Of a stretch of 64,000 nt of DNA, positions 44,717 through 55,555 are shown in pieces. The stretch lies in NCBI GenBank assembly GCA_029532625.1, contig JARFXM010000011.1, forward strand, positions 1,302,001 through 1,366,000, in the 5' to 3' direction. Origin of the DNA: Lomentospora prolificans (lineage: Eukaryota > Ascomycota > Sordariomycetes > Microascales > Microascaceae). The notes under the pieces were generated by a model that saw only the letters and a program-made list of their open reading frames with translations, searched no databases and was not told the DNA's origin. The translations under genes and the position numbers were made by a program. The stretch's first letter is position 1. Each line of letters starts with the position of its first letter.

Positions 44717-46606
44717 ATGGCGCTTGAAGCCGAAACGAAAAATGTGGTCTCGCAATTCGAGATCACCGACGAGCACGTCAATCGCGCAACCCAGGAATTC
44801 CTTCGTCAAATGGGTAAGTTGCTGCCTGGATCGGAGTTCGCTCTAGCTTTTCCTTTGAAGTGTTTTACTTCTTGTCCTCCTCGCGCACGAAGCTAATTCT
44901 TTCTTTCAAGATGAGGGTCTTCAGAAAGATGGCACAAGCTTGAGCCAGATCCCCACTTACGTCACTGGCGTTCCCAACGGAACCGAGAAGGTACGATACA
45001 CAAGACTCCGAGGCATAGAACTCTGAAGTGGTCGCTTTCTTAACACAACTCACCGCAGGGCCTCTATCTCGCCGTCGATTTGGGTGGTACGAATTTCCGT
45101 GTTTGCTCGGTACAGCTTAACGGCGATACCACCTTCAATCTTACGTACAGCAAGGTCGCTATTCCCAAGGAGTTGATGGTTGCCAAAACCGCCCGGGAAT
45201 TATTTGCGTTTTTAGCGAAGCAGATAGAAGAGTTTCTCAAGACCCATCATGAGGATCACTTCGTAGCTCACACCAGGAAGCGGAAGGCTGGAAACTCCCA
45301 CAGCAAAGAGTCGTTCCGACTAGGCTTTACCTTCAGTTTCCCTGTGAAGCAAATGGGTATCAATAAAGGCGAGCTTATTCGATGGACCAAGGGCTTCGAC
45401 ATTCCCGACGCAATCGGCAAGGATGTCTGCGCTCTCCTCCAGGAGGAGATCGATAGGTTAGGACTTCCCGTCAAGGTCGCGGCTCTAGTCAATGACACGG
45501 TAGGTACGCTTATGGCCCGGTCCTACACTTCTACGGGAGAATCCAAGTCAATCCTGGGTGCCATCTTCGGCACTGGTACCAATGGAGCGTACATGGAAAA
45601 ACTCGCGAATATCAAGAAGCCGATGGGGGGTGTCTATGACAAATCCACTGGTGAGATGGTTATCAACACAGAGTGGGGCTCATTTGACAACCAGCTCAAC
45701 ATCTTACCCACGACACCGTGGGACAAGGCGCTCGATGAATCAAGCGTAAATCCCGGGATCCAGATGTTCGAGAAGAGGGTTTCTGGCATGTTTCTTGGAG
45801 AGATTGTCCGCCTAGCTACCCTCGACATGCTTAAGAACGACCAGGTCGCGCTTTTCCGAGACGCGAATTCAAGCTTCAATGACTGGAAATCGACCACTCA
45901 TGTCAGCCCACAATCTGGTCTCCTGAAGCCTTGGGGCCTCGATAGTGCCATCATGTCGGTTGCGGCGGCCGATAATACACCGGAGCTATCTACGTTACGG
46001 CAAGAACTGGAAGTTGCCCTCGAGATCTTCGCGCCATCGCTTGAGGATGCACAAGCCTTTAAGGCGATTTCAAACGCCGTAGGACGGCGCGCTGCTAGGT
46101 TGTCTGCGGTAGCTATTGCCGCAATCGTGCTCCAATCTGGGAAGTTGAATGACCCTAATGAAGACATCATTGATATCGGTGTAGACGGAAGCCTAGTCGA
46201 ACACTATCCATTCTTCCGTGATATGATTTATGAAGCCTTGAAGGCTATTGACGGAATCGGGGCAAACGGGGCGGAGCGAATCCGAATAGGAATAGCGAAG
46301 GACGGCAGCGGTGTGGGGGCCGCCCTGATTGCGCTGGTGGCTGCTAATATGGAGGATGACGCGGATCTGGAGCAAGATATGCCGGTGGAGACAAGTACGT
46401 GAATCACAGCAAGACAACTTGCGCACCTAAACTATCCCTGGGATCATACCCCATTACCACCGGACAAGTATAACGGAAATCCATATGCTGACCAGCTTAA
46501 TGTTATAGGAGAGGAGTTGATTTCGAGCACTGCATTCACGGTAGCGGGTGTTGTTGGGATCATGGCACTTGTAGCTTTCTGGTGGACTCGGCAACAAAGG
46601 GCGTAA
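44717..46606 (+). CDS. glkA: Glucokinase-type hexokinase with C-terminal tail anchor
   Basis: Four exons (44717-44813, 44911-44990, 45059-46394, 46509-46606) encode 536 residues. The enzyme phosphorylates glucose with ATP. The motifs are intact: the phosphate-binding loop VDLGGTNFRVC, the sugar-binding LGFTFSFPVKQ, RWTKGFDIPDAIGKDV, catalytic D205 in NDTVGTL, IFGTGTNGAY and the C-terminal DGSGVGAAL. A basic insertion (HTRKRKAGNSHSKES) precedes the sugar loop. The last exon follows a strong donor (GTACGT), a CTGAC branch point and acceptor TTATAG, and adds one hydrophobic helix (TVAGVVGIMALVAFWW) plus TRQQRA, a tail-anchor layout. If that intron is kept, translation stops at 46402, giving a soluble 506-residue form. 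Conserved catalytic residues speak for an active kinase, not a regulatory HxkC/XprF-like one, though this cannot be excluded. Confidence 0.88.
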
Positions 46607-46958
46607 CGACATGAATGGGTTTCTTTTTCCGCCTGTACTTTTGCCTAGCTTTACTTGTCACTTTTCGTCAATCATAGTTCGGTCAGGCATTTTATCCTCC
46701 TCGGGTTTGACTTAGTCCGATGGCAGAAGTCCTGTTGACTAGCCTGATACCTCCTTACCTACTACATTCTACTACCTCCGCCAAGGCCGAACGCCGTCGA
46801 GGGCGCGCTGGGCGATCGGTCGAATCGCGGTTCCTTGTTCCATGTGAATTTCTTGAAATCTCTATAAGCAGTCATTTCTAGTCGTGATGTATCTATCATC
46901 TTAAGACAGTGCTCCCCCGTGTACCCATTATACGTCGGAAATTGCTCGAGCCCAAGGC
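46607..46958. other. Convergent 3' region, glucokinase / Naa50
   Basis: 352 bp between two converging stops; UTR sequence, with no other feature seen. Confidence 0.55.
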
Positions 46959-48041
46959 CTAGCCCCCGAACGCCTCGGCGGGGTAGGATCTGTCCTTCTT
47001 CTTCCTCACTGTCGAGCTGCTCCTAGAACTCTGACCAGAACTTCCGCCGCTCACGCCGCCTCCTGTTTTTGGTGGAGGTGCCATATCGGCGGGGAGGTCG
47101 TTCCATTCGGTCTTTGGCCTCTGATTTTGGAACGACTGGCCCGATTCTGTCCTTGGCGGCGGCGGAGTGCTCTTGGGGCCAAGATTGGCAATCCGTGCGG
47201 TCGTGCCTAGCGGCAAGGCCTGCGCGGTGGGTGGTGCAGGGTCGAGCTTCCTGGCAATCGCCGAGGACGGTCCGGAGAGGGGACATACATCGCGGCGGAC
47301 AATCCAAGCTGAGCCCGGGCGGAGCTTGACGTAGTAACCTTCTACGGGCTTCGGGTCGCAGGTAAATCCCCGGGACTTGTACCACTTGAGACCTTCTTCG
47401 TTTTCGGTCCAGGCGTGGGCGTAGACGCTTTGGATATCGAGGCCGGGGTCACGGCGAACGGTGGCAAGGACTTCCTCAAGGGCGGCGGAGGCGAGTCCCA
47501 GTGAACGATAGGCAGAGAGGAGACAGAGTGACTCGATGTAGAGAGTCTGGCCCGAGTTCAAGGGTACCTGTGCGCTTACCGTAGTGGGAACATTAGCGAC
47601 GGATTCTACGCGACAGACTATGCTGCCTATGACCTTAGAGGCGGAGGGCGAGCGGGACGCATCGTCGGCCCAGGTTATAACCCGAGAGAAGAGCGCGGAC
47701 GCGGCGGGGTCAAGGACGCGTTGGTAGAAGTTATCTGGGTAGGCGACGGGCAGGAGGAGCGAGTTGATGCGGCGGAGGGCCGTGATGTCATCGGCGCAGA
47801 CGAGTCGGATGGTCGCCTGGGGATGGGGATGGACGGTCGGAGCTATTGTCGCGAGTGTCGGAGGCACGGGTGTCACTATCTGGGGAGGGGTGGTCGCAGG
47901 TGGTACTGGGTCCTTGGCGATGGCGGGGGAGCGTTTGTGGTCCTTTGGTGCAGACGGGGGAGGCGCGTACTTTGGCTGCTTTTGGTTCAGGAACGAGAGA
48001 AGAGACGACTGGGCCGTCTTGGCTGCTGTTGGTAAGGACAT
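46959..48041 (-). CDS. NAA50: N-alpha-acetyltransferase 50 (GNAT family)
   Basis: A single exon of 360 residues. The GNAT core spans about residues 77-245: RLVCADDITALRRINSLLLPVAYPDNFY (helix 1-2), VIGSIVCRVES (strand 4), LYIESLCLLSAYRSLGLASAALEEVL (the acetyl-CoA loop with RSLGLA), VYAHAWTENEEGLKWYKSRGF (motif B) and EGYYVKL. The LLPVxYPxxFY segment is diagnostic of Naa50/San, which acetylates protein N-termini and supports sister-chromatid cohesion. The N-terminal 75 residues are Pro-rich and begin with QSSLLSFL, a PCNA-interaction-like motif. The C-terminal 110 residues are low-complexity Pro/Ser/Gly. Fungal Naa50 proteins usually carry such extensions, whereas the animal enzyme is about 170 residues. 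It is convergent with the glucokinase gene. Confidence 0.85.
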   Translation of the reverse strand: MSLPTAAKTAQSSLLSFLNQKQPKYAPPPSAPKDHKRSPAIAKDPVPPATTPPQIVTPVPPTLATIAPTVHPHPQATIRLVCADDITALRRINSLLLPVAYPDNFYQRVLDPAASALFSRVITWADDASRSPSASKVIGSIVCRVESVANVPTTVSAQVPLNSGQTLYIESLCLLSAYRSLGLASAALEEVLATVRRDPGLDIQSVYAHAWTENEEGLKWYKSRGFTCDPKPVEGYYVKLRPGSAWIVRRDVCPLSGPSSAIARKLDPAPPTAQALPLGTTARIANLGPKSTPPPPRTESGQSFQNQRPKTEWNDLPADMAPPPKTGGGVSGGSSGQSSRSSSTVRKKKDRSYPAEAFGG

Positions 48042-50076
48042 GGTCTAGCGCAGGTTGATAGTCGGCAGGGCACGGCGGAGGTAGAAGTTTCGAGGAAAAC
48101 TGGGCGAAGACAGACTCGGGCAAAGGGAAAGTACTTGAGAGATTTGGTGACGAAACTAGGACCGCCTAAGGTGCAAGAAAGGGTTAAAAAGGGGGAGGCC
48201 GCAATACCAAGACACTACGGGAATTTACATCAATGATGTATTATAACAATGAAGCAGAGAGATACACACACACGCAACTGATCAGAGTCCCACTTTCAGA
48301 TGGTTCATGCAGGCAAGGAAGTTCAAGCATCAATGGGGACATGGAAACAGGAGAGGTGGCTTTTTAATATTAGACCCATCCATTTTAGCTACGCGCTCGG
48401 TAGCAATTTTCAGGTTGTCTGATCAGCCATTTAGCTGACCAGGTACTAGTTCAAATGCCAGCTATACCATCGCCACTGTGCATTTTGGCCATTATGGCGA
48501 GTGTTTGGAGCCTAGTGGGAAGTCACCAACCTGAGATCTAGCACCATCAATCTCGCGAGGAACCGTTTACGTCAATATCTCAAATTGTTTAATGTGTCTG
48601 GGCGGTGACGATGCAAATCGACACCCGCAAACATCCACACTTCATTTGCTACAAGGTTCGCTCTGCCTAGCAAAATCATGCCAACGAGTCTAACTAAGGA
48701 AGCAATTTTTTGCATATGTGTACGTATATAATAGGCCCATGGAAAAGTGCCGGCCTCTGACCAGGCTCAGATGCCTGATATTCAGAGTATGCCGCCGCCA
48801 GTGTTGGCCAGCCGGTTGTCCTTAAACCTCTGATTTGGTTTATAACGACCCGAAGGAAGGAGATCCAGTTGAGGGTATATCTTTGGGGCCTAGCAGGTCC
48901 ACGTAAACTAGCGAACGAAAAGTAGCACTGATCAATATGACGAGCATTTACAAAGCTGGCTATGGTTTGCCCTTAGGAGCAGATCATCCCTCTCCCTGGC
49001 TCTCACATGTTGGTACCATGTTAGTGCTGGAGAAAGCCACGGCATTCACTATATTTCATTTCAAGGAGAGTTTTAGGGTTAGCTTGTGATATGAGCCATC
49101 ATTCTTGGGCCGACGTAATTTTGGCATGCTGACTTTCTAGCTCCCCGATGCCTATGGTGATGGACAGCGAGGCTTCGGTGTTCAAGTTTGCGTGTAATAA
49201 GATGCTATTATGCCTAGGCACAGACCCGTTGGCAGAACTGGATGCTATGCGTTGAGATTTGACCAATGTCCGCATGGATCGATGGACGCAATAGAGCTAT
49301 GACTGGTCGGCTTTGAGGTCGTTTGAGCGTTTCAAGGCCGTGTTATAGACTCTCATGACCTGGCCCGTTTATTAAGGGTGCGGTCATGAATGGTGGGTGT
49401 CCGAGGATATGGAGCACACCATGCTGCATTTTCAGGACCATCGATCAATCAATTGACGTTGATCTGATGAGCGCTGCACAGACAGGGTCAAGCTGGCTCT
49501 TGTGCTGGCCACTACTGGTGTGAGTTTTAGCGGAATCGACACACTAAAGCTAGTCCTGCCTGGCATTACAGCACGAGCAATCCTCCCTCAGGTGCTCTCC
49601 AGCTGCCGGGTTTCTACCCGCCACTGATTCGAGGGTGCATCAGTTCCGTTCCGTCGTCCAAACTTGAACCTTACAAAACTTCCACTCGCCCAGAATTCCA
49701 TCTCTTTGGATTTGATCAAGACCTCGCACCAAAGGCGATGGTGAGCTCGGATTTTTTATCGAACCCTGATTAAGCCGGTAAGGCTCAATCGTTATTTTCT
49801 CCAATTTCATCATTCCCATCTCTTCTCCGTCCTTTCTTTCGCGAACTTTTGACCTGTTCCGCCGCATATTTTTCTCCTCACCTCTTAATAATTCTAGCCT
49901 GCCAATTCTCCATTCACCCCTTACGCCCCTCGGCACAACTAGGTCAACCACCCAACCAACTCGCAGCTTATATCTGTCTGGACTCAGGCTGCACGACCCA
50001 ACATCGCAAGACAACGACGCTCGAACAGATTCCTACATCTCGAATAGAAATTATTCCTCAGCACCTAAGCCTAATC
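48042..50076. other. Divergent intergenic region, Naa50 / Sgf11-like gene
   Basis: About 2 kb without recognised coding sequence. A short CA repeat lies near 48263-48273. The last 350 bp are pyrimidine-rich and probably hold the promoter and leader of the right-hand gene. Confidence 0.5.
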
Positions 50077-51397
50077 ATGGCGTCATTATCTGGTAAGGCA
50101 GGAGTTATCCCTCCAAGCGAAGATGGTGATACCCTTGACCAAGTTGTAAGTACCTTTTTATTTTTTTTTCTTCGCCCCTGCGTTCGCGGGATTGCATCAT
50201 TGGAATAACCTCAGAAATCAAATGGGCGTGCCTCTCTCGCGGGCAATCCTGTCGCCGCAGTTGTCTACGAATGGGTTGAACATTTCCTCAAGGTATCCTC
50301 GGATGATGCTAACCGGTCGGACCTCCTTTGGGACACAGGCGCGCGCCGTTCTCGATGACATTCTTTACAACATCATTCAGGATCTCCTCAGCAAGACGCA
50401 CATGGAGGAAAAACTCGCTCGGGCAGCCACAGCTTCTATTCGAGTCGAAAAGCTCGCGTCCGATGCCGCAGACGGAAGCGCGGATTCCAAGCCCGACGTT
50501 CGTATCGACACTGACGCTGCCATATACGAGGACGGCAAAGTTACGCTGAAGGGGAACCCCCTCAAAACAACCAAAGATATACTTTGCCCCCGTTGCCATC
50601 TTCCCCGGCTACTATACCCAACAGACGGCAAAGGCGCGAGGAAACCAGACCCAAGTGGCATATACTGCAAAAAGCAGCCTTACATCGACAAACCTGGCTA
50701 CGATATCTATGGCCAGACCTGGGTCCCCCAAGGTCCGGGTAGGGGAAAGAAAAAGAAGGATATGGAGAAGAAGCTCGACGAGACTGGCACACCCGAACAG
50801 CGACCTGCGAATGTTCTTTCGTTTCCTTCAGCCACCTGCAGTAAATGCAAACGATGCATTCTCGTCACGAGGCTCAACAACCACATGGGTGCGTGCATTG
50901 GCAATAGCGGACGGAATGCTAGCAGGGCGGCTGCCCAAAAGATCAGCAATGGAAGCAACGCAAATAGCCAGGACGCCACGCCTCCTTCCAGCCAGAAGGG
51001 CACACCAAAACCCGGATCCAGGGCCTCAAGCCCCAAGAAACGCGACGCGGACCAAATCGATGATGACGAAGACTCCGAGACAAGCCACAAGAAGAAGAAA
51101 TTGAAGCCGTCAGCATCCGCAGTTAAGATTAAGATCAAGCCTCCCAAGCCGTCACTTGGTGCAAAAAAAGACAAGATCAAGGCAAGCTCGAATCTCAGTG
51201 TTGAGCACAAACCCGATAGTTCGCCCAAAAAGGGCCTAGATGCCGTACCTTCCAAGAAGGCGAATCCTAAGGTGCCCTCACCCTTGAAAAAGGGCGGGAA
51301 GCTTGTGAACAAGGCGCTCTTGTCGTCCCCTGCCAAGAACGGCCGGGATCCTGAGATAGCATCAGAATCGTCCGCCACATCGTCGCCACCTCGTTAA
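50077..51397 (+). CDS. sgf11: SAGA-associated factor Sgf11-like zinc-binding protein
   Basis: Three exons (50077-50145, 50215-50292, 50339-51397) give 401 residues. Intron 2 is only 46 nt, with a GCTAAC branch point. Residues about 50-85 form the conserved helix (AVLDDILYNIIQDLLSKTHMEEKLAR). Residues about 115-145 carry one Cys pair (CPRCHLPRLLYP). Residues about 210-245 carry the SAGA-type finger CSKCKRCILVTRLNNHMGAC followed by RNASRAAAQ, matching the Sgf11 C2HC finger that positions the Ubp8 deubiquitinase on the nucleosome. The remaining 150 residues are Lys/Ser/Pro-rich and disordered. Yeast Sgf11 is far smaller (about 100 residues), so this is a fungal long form, or a related factor. 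The first two exons contain EWVEHFLK, and their frame is fixed by splice sites only. Confidence 0.68.
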
Positions 51398-52307
51398 GCT
51401 CAGCGGATTAGCATGTGTTCAATAGCCCACCATCGCTTGGTTCGACGTTCGGGAAGAAGGGCGCATTGCAGCCCAGTAGGAGTACCCATCGTCGACTAGT
51501 TCGGACAGCTGGTATAGGCCCTTACATCCCACCATCTTCAGCTCAGTTTGAGATAAACATGCCCCGTAACGGTCTCTGTGAAACCACATTTGCACCCGTC
51601 TCTCTCGGCCGCCTTGTCACCGGCACCATATCAGCTATATTTATCCTCGTTGGATAATCTAATAGTAGTCACCATCCCCTTAGGCTTGAAATGGGGAAGT
51701 TTACAGTTCTAGCCACCAAACAACACCCGACTTTTCTACGCGACCCACGCTTGACTTCCTCGGGCACTCGAATCCATCCATCCAATCAATGCCCCAAATG
51801 TACCAAACAAACAGCCGCACTGCAGCGTACGGAGATTACCATATGTCCTTTCCGCCCTTTTTACACCTCGCCTTTACTTTTATTCCCGAAACGAAAAACT
51901 TGCACCCTGTTGAACCATCTCATTAGGATGGAAATGGACATGTATACGGCCCTGCATCTGTGTCAGCATCATAGGAAAGGCGAAGGCGTTTAGTGTTTAG
52001 ACTAGCTACGTTTCAAAACAGCATTCAAAGCAGAATATGAGCTTGATCTTGGCAACCAAGCATTGGTAACCCTCTCATTCACATTTACGCATCCTCCCGC
52101 CAAAACATACTCTCATGGGGAGCAAACGTAGACATATATGTCTTGGTGCATGTGCTAGTAATGCGTGGTATCTTATATATAGTATTTAGCTGCGAAATTG
52201 CCCGACCAACTCCGAACTCCTGTTTAACCAAGGATAAAACCATGTTCCCCTTCCCCTACTACAACTGGGAGTCGACATGTATTAAGTTCTAGATGGTCTG
52301 CCTTTGT
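51398..52307. other. Convergent 3' region, Sgf11-like / cyclophilin
   Basis: About 900 bp of UTR and intergenic sequence; small frames without family motifs. Confidence 0.5.
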
Positions 52308-52884
52308 TTATGTATCCTCAGTGTCGTCTACGACTCGCGCCCTCACAATTTTGACGTTTTCCACCGGCCTATCCTCCGCACCGGTTTTGACCAAACCTAA
52401 CCTCTTGACAACGCCCATCCCGCTCTTGACCCGGCCAAAGATGGTGTGCTTCCCGTCGAGCCACGGAGTCGGGGCCAACGTGACGAAGAACTGCGACCCG
52501 TTTGTGTTTTTTCCGGAGTTCGCCATGGAGAGGATACCGGCGCCGGTGTGTCGCAGGTCGGGGTGAATCTCATCCTCGAAGTGCTCCCCCCAGATGGAGC
52601 TACCGCCGCGGCCGGTGCCCGTCGGGTCACCGGCCTGGAACATGAAGGATGGGATTATGCGGTGGATGGGGGTGTCGTCGTAGTAGCCGCGGCGAGCGAG
52701 GGTGGAGAAGTTCTCGCAGGTCTTGGGGGCGTGGTCGGTGTAGAGCTCGAGGACGAAGGTGCCCTGGATTGGGGGAGTAGCTCCCCTTGAAGTTAGTGGG
52801 AAGAGGCTCTGGGAGTTCGCGTCTGGGGAGGAATGAGGCGCGAGTACTTGCCATTGAGGTCTCTATGGCCACGTTTGTCGTCAT
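52308..52884 (-). CDS. PPIL1: Cyclophilin, PPIL1 type (peptidyl-prolyl isomerase)
   Basis: Two exons (52884-52852 and 52763-52308) encode 162 residues, the size of PPIL1/Cyp1, a spliceosome-associated prolyl isomerase. The catalytic-site motifs are IHRIIPSFMFQAGDPTGTGR, SMANSGKNTNGSQFFV, and TPWLDGKHTIFG with the Trp that confers cyclosporin binding. The first exon encodes just MTTNVAIETSM and joins GTFVLELYTDHAPKTC. This junction, exact for the family, requires a GC-AG intron: ATG|GCAAGT and CCAG|GGC, with a CTAAC branch sequence before the acceptor. A GTACTC alternative two bases on would break the conserved join. It diverges from the signal peptide peptidase gene. Confidence 0.9.
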
Positions 52885-53723
52885 TTTGGCTATCGCGCGG
52901 GTGAGGAAGATCGATAATCGCTGGGATCTGCGAGGTTTCCTCTCGGATTCTCTATTTATCACTGAGTGTGGCTGTTGCGGGTAGTAAATCGAGGATGGCA
53001 GAATAAAAATAAGTTAGGAGGGGCAGGCGGAGTTTGCCTGTGAGGCCTGGCCCAGGGCGCTGGCTGGGTGTTGGAGCACAGTTCCAGGGTAGTGGGTCTG
53101 TATAAGTGATGGGCCAGTCGGGCCAGCTTGTGGCCTGGATAATACCTACTGGACACTGGAACCTCCCAAGTCAAGGACAGTTGGGAGTAAAACCTTGAAG
53201 CTTTGACTTAATGTATAGTTGGGCCCTGAAGGTTCCATCTAGATTCGGGTGAAGCCTTCCAAACCTTCACATCCATTGATGCATCATGCTTCAAACGCCC
53301 TTGCAGATTCGAACAAGGACAGCAACAATCTAAAAGCATAACTCTACTCTGGTCTTTTTCGAGTCATATCTCGGGCGCGTCCTCCCAATACACTACACCG
53401 AGGCGAAATACACAGCCTGCACATGTTACAACGCAGAGAAACTTTCTGCCTCAACATCACAGATTTGACAGCTGGTCTTCATTCCTCTCTGCGAAGCGGC
53501 TCGGCTCGACTCGTATCCAAACTATCTGAAGCATCATTAATGCTAGTTTGGATAACAGGCATCGAGCCCTTCAGATATGAGACACAGCAGACTCACTGCA
53601 CTAATATTCTAGCACCATTCGGCGCGCTGCAGAAAGCTGCCCTTCCCGCTGTCCCCACCTCTCTTACCTCCAACGCCCTTTGCCCATCCACCTGAATCCG
53701 TACCAGTACATCTGTCCTTAAAC
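52885..53723. promoter_or_regulatory. Divergent promoter region, cyclophilin / signal peptide peptidase
   Basis: 839 bp between two opposite start codons. No specific binding motif was identified with confidence. Confidence 0.45.
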
Positions 53724-55555
53724 ATGTCGGACCCAATCGATAACCAAGAAGCAGGACAGCCCCTCGCCGGCGGCATTTGGCAGTTCTTGTGGAAACATGG
53801 CGACTTTCCGCTCATTGAACTCAAGATTCTCGTCATAACCTTTGCAATCCTCTATGTCAGCGCACATGCCACTCTTCATCGGCCACCATCTGCGCAACCG
53901 CGCAAGAAGGGCGCCAAAACAGCTCTCGACGACGACGAAAACGAAGAGGATGACGAGGAGCCAAGTAACATAGGCGGATTACAGCCCTCAGATGCCATTG
54001 TTTTCCCTATCATGGCGTCCATCGCGCTGGTGGGCATGTACTACGTCATTCAATATCTACGCAGCGCCGAGATTCTCAACATGGTGATGCGATGTTACAC
54101 CTCCGTCGTCTCCGTTGGAAGCCTAATCACCTTGTACAGTCACGGCCTACAGCTGGCGACGTCTATCATTTTCCCTCGGTACTGGAGGGCCCGGAATGGC
54201 ACGATTTACTTCGTCGACCAAGCCACCCGGCGTCATTATGTATGGGAGGAGGATAAGCCGATCAAAGACCAGGAAGGTCTAAATATGCCACTTGGCCCGC
54301 TTCCCTGTTCTGTAGCCGCCCTCTGTTTACCTCTGCAGACGCGGGCCTCTTTGTGGGAGCTCCGGGGTCTCCTCACGGAGAAATGGATTCTGGAGATTAA
54401 GCTTCACGGTATCCTCAACGAAAAGATGCCACTGCGCTTCTCCCACGGCCTTGCCGCGCTAATGTCCGTGGCGACCATTATCGCATATAACTTTACCAAC
54501 TCTGCATTGTTGTCCAATATCATGGGTTTAGCCTTCTGCTATGCTACCCAGCAACTCTTGTCGCCTACAACGTTCGTGACTGGATCCCTCGTCCTCGTAG
54601 GTCTATTTTTTTATGATATTGTCATGGTTTTCTATACGTACGTTCGTCTGAAGCAAGTCCGAGAAACTAGACGATGAGGTGCTAATGATTAGTTTATAGG
54701 CCGTTTATGCTGACCGTGGCTACACAAGTTGATGCGCCGGTTAAGCTAACCATTAAAACGGGGTCAAGGTCTAACCTCCTAGGACTGGGTGACATCGTCA
54801 TCCCAGGTATAATGGTCGCTCTCTCCCTCCGGTTCGACCTATGGATGCACTACCAGCGAAAGGTCCGTTATGTACCCGCGGACGTGATGACCAATTCGGA
54901 GACGAGCAAAGGCAGTCAATCTAGCCAACTGATCAGGCCAGGGCACTTAAGGAGTGTGGCCAAAAGGGAACAGTATTCCGAAGTCATGGGCACTTGGGGC
55001 GATTGGTTATGGACGTCCAGCTTCTTGGCGCCGTTCCGTTCTTACCCACGTCCGCCCAGCGTTCATTCTGCGTCTTTTCCCAAGCCATATTTTTATGCGT
55101 CGCTCACAGGATACGCCCTAGGCATGGGGTTTACAATGACTATGCTAATGGTATTTAAGCACGGTCAGCCAGCGCTCCTATATTTGGTACCGGGGCTCAT
55201 CGGGGCTCTGCTACTCACGGGCTTCGTTCGGGGAGAAATCCGCGAAATGCTAGTTTACAATGAGGACGGCAGCCTCGATGTTGAGGATGTGGAAGTTGAA
55301 CTAGATAAGAATGGCAAGCTCTTCCGCTTCATTCTGCCCGAACAAACGGAAGAAAGCAAGAAAGAAGTAGATGAGGGAGGGGAAAGTAGGAGTAACAAGC
55401 AGAAGACGAAGGAGGTTTCCACGATGGGAAAAAGCACTGGCATCGAAGCCGGTGTTATTGGCGGACGACAGCGATCCGACGTCCTACTGATTCGAATATC
55501 GGCACCCATCCCTGAAGTGGATGAGAACGCTCCCTCCAAGCTCGATGAGCTCTAG
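53724..55555 (+). CDS. Signal peptide peptidase (intramembrane aspartyl protease)
   Basis: Two exons (53724-54637 and 54700-55555) encode 589 residues. Signal peptide peptidases cleave leftover signal peptides and tail-anchored proteins within the ER membrane. The catalytic pair is present: YD in FFYDIVMVF (about residue 300) and GLGD in LLGLGDIVIPG (about residue 330), together with the QPALLYLVP motif near residue 480 that shapes the active site. Eight to nine hydrophobic segments are visible. An acidic loop (DDDENEEDDEEPS) follows the first helix, and the C-terminal tail is charged and cytosolic. The intron lies between the two catalytic helices, with donor GTACGT and a GCTAAT branch point. 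The long loop between helices 7 and 8 (about residues 350-420) is typical of fungal members. Confidence 0.92.
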
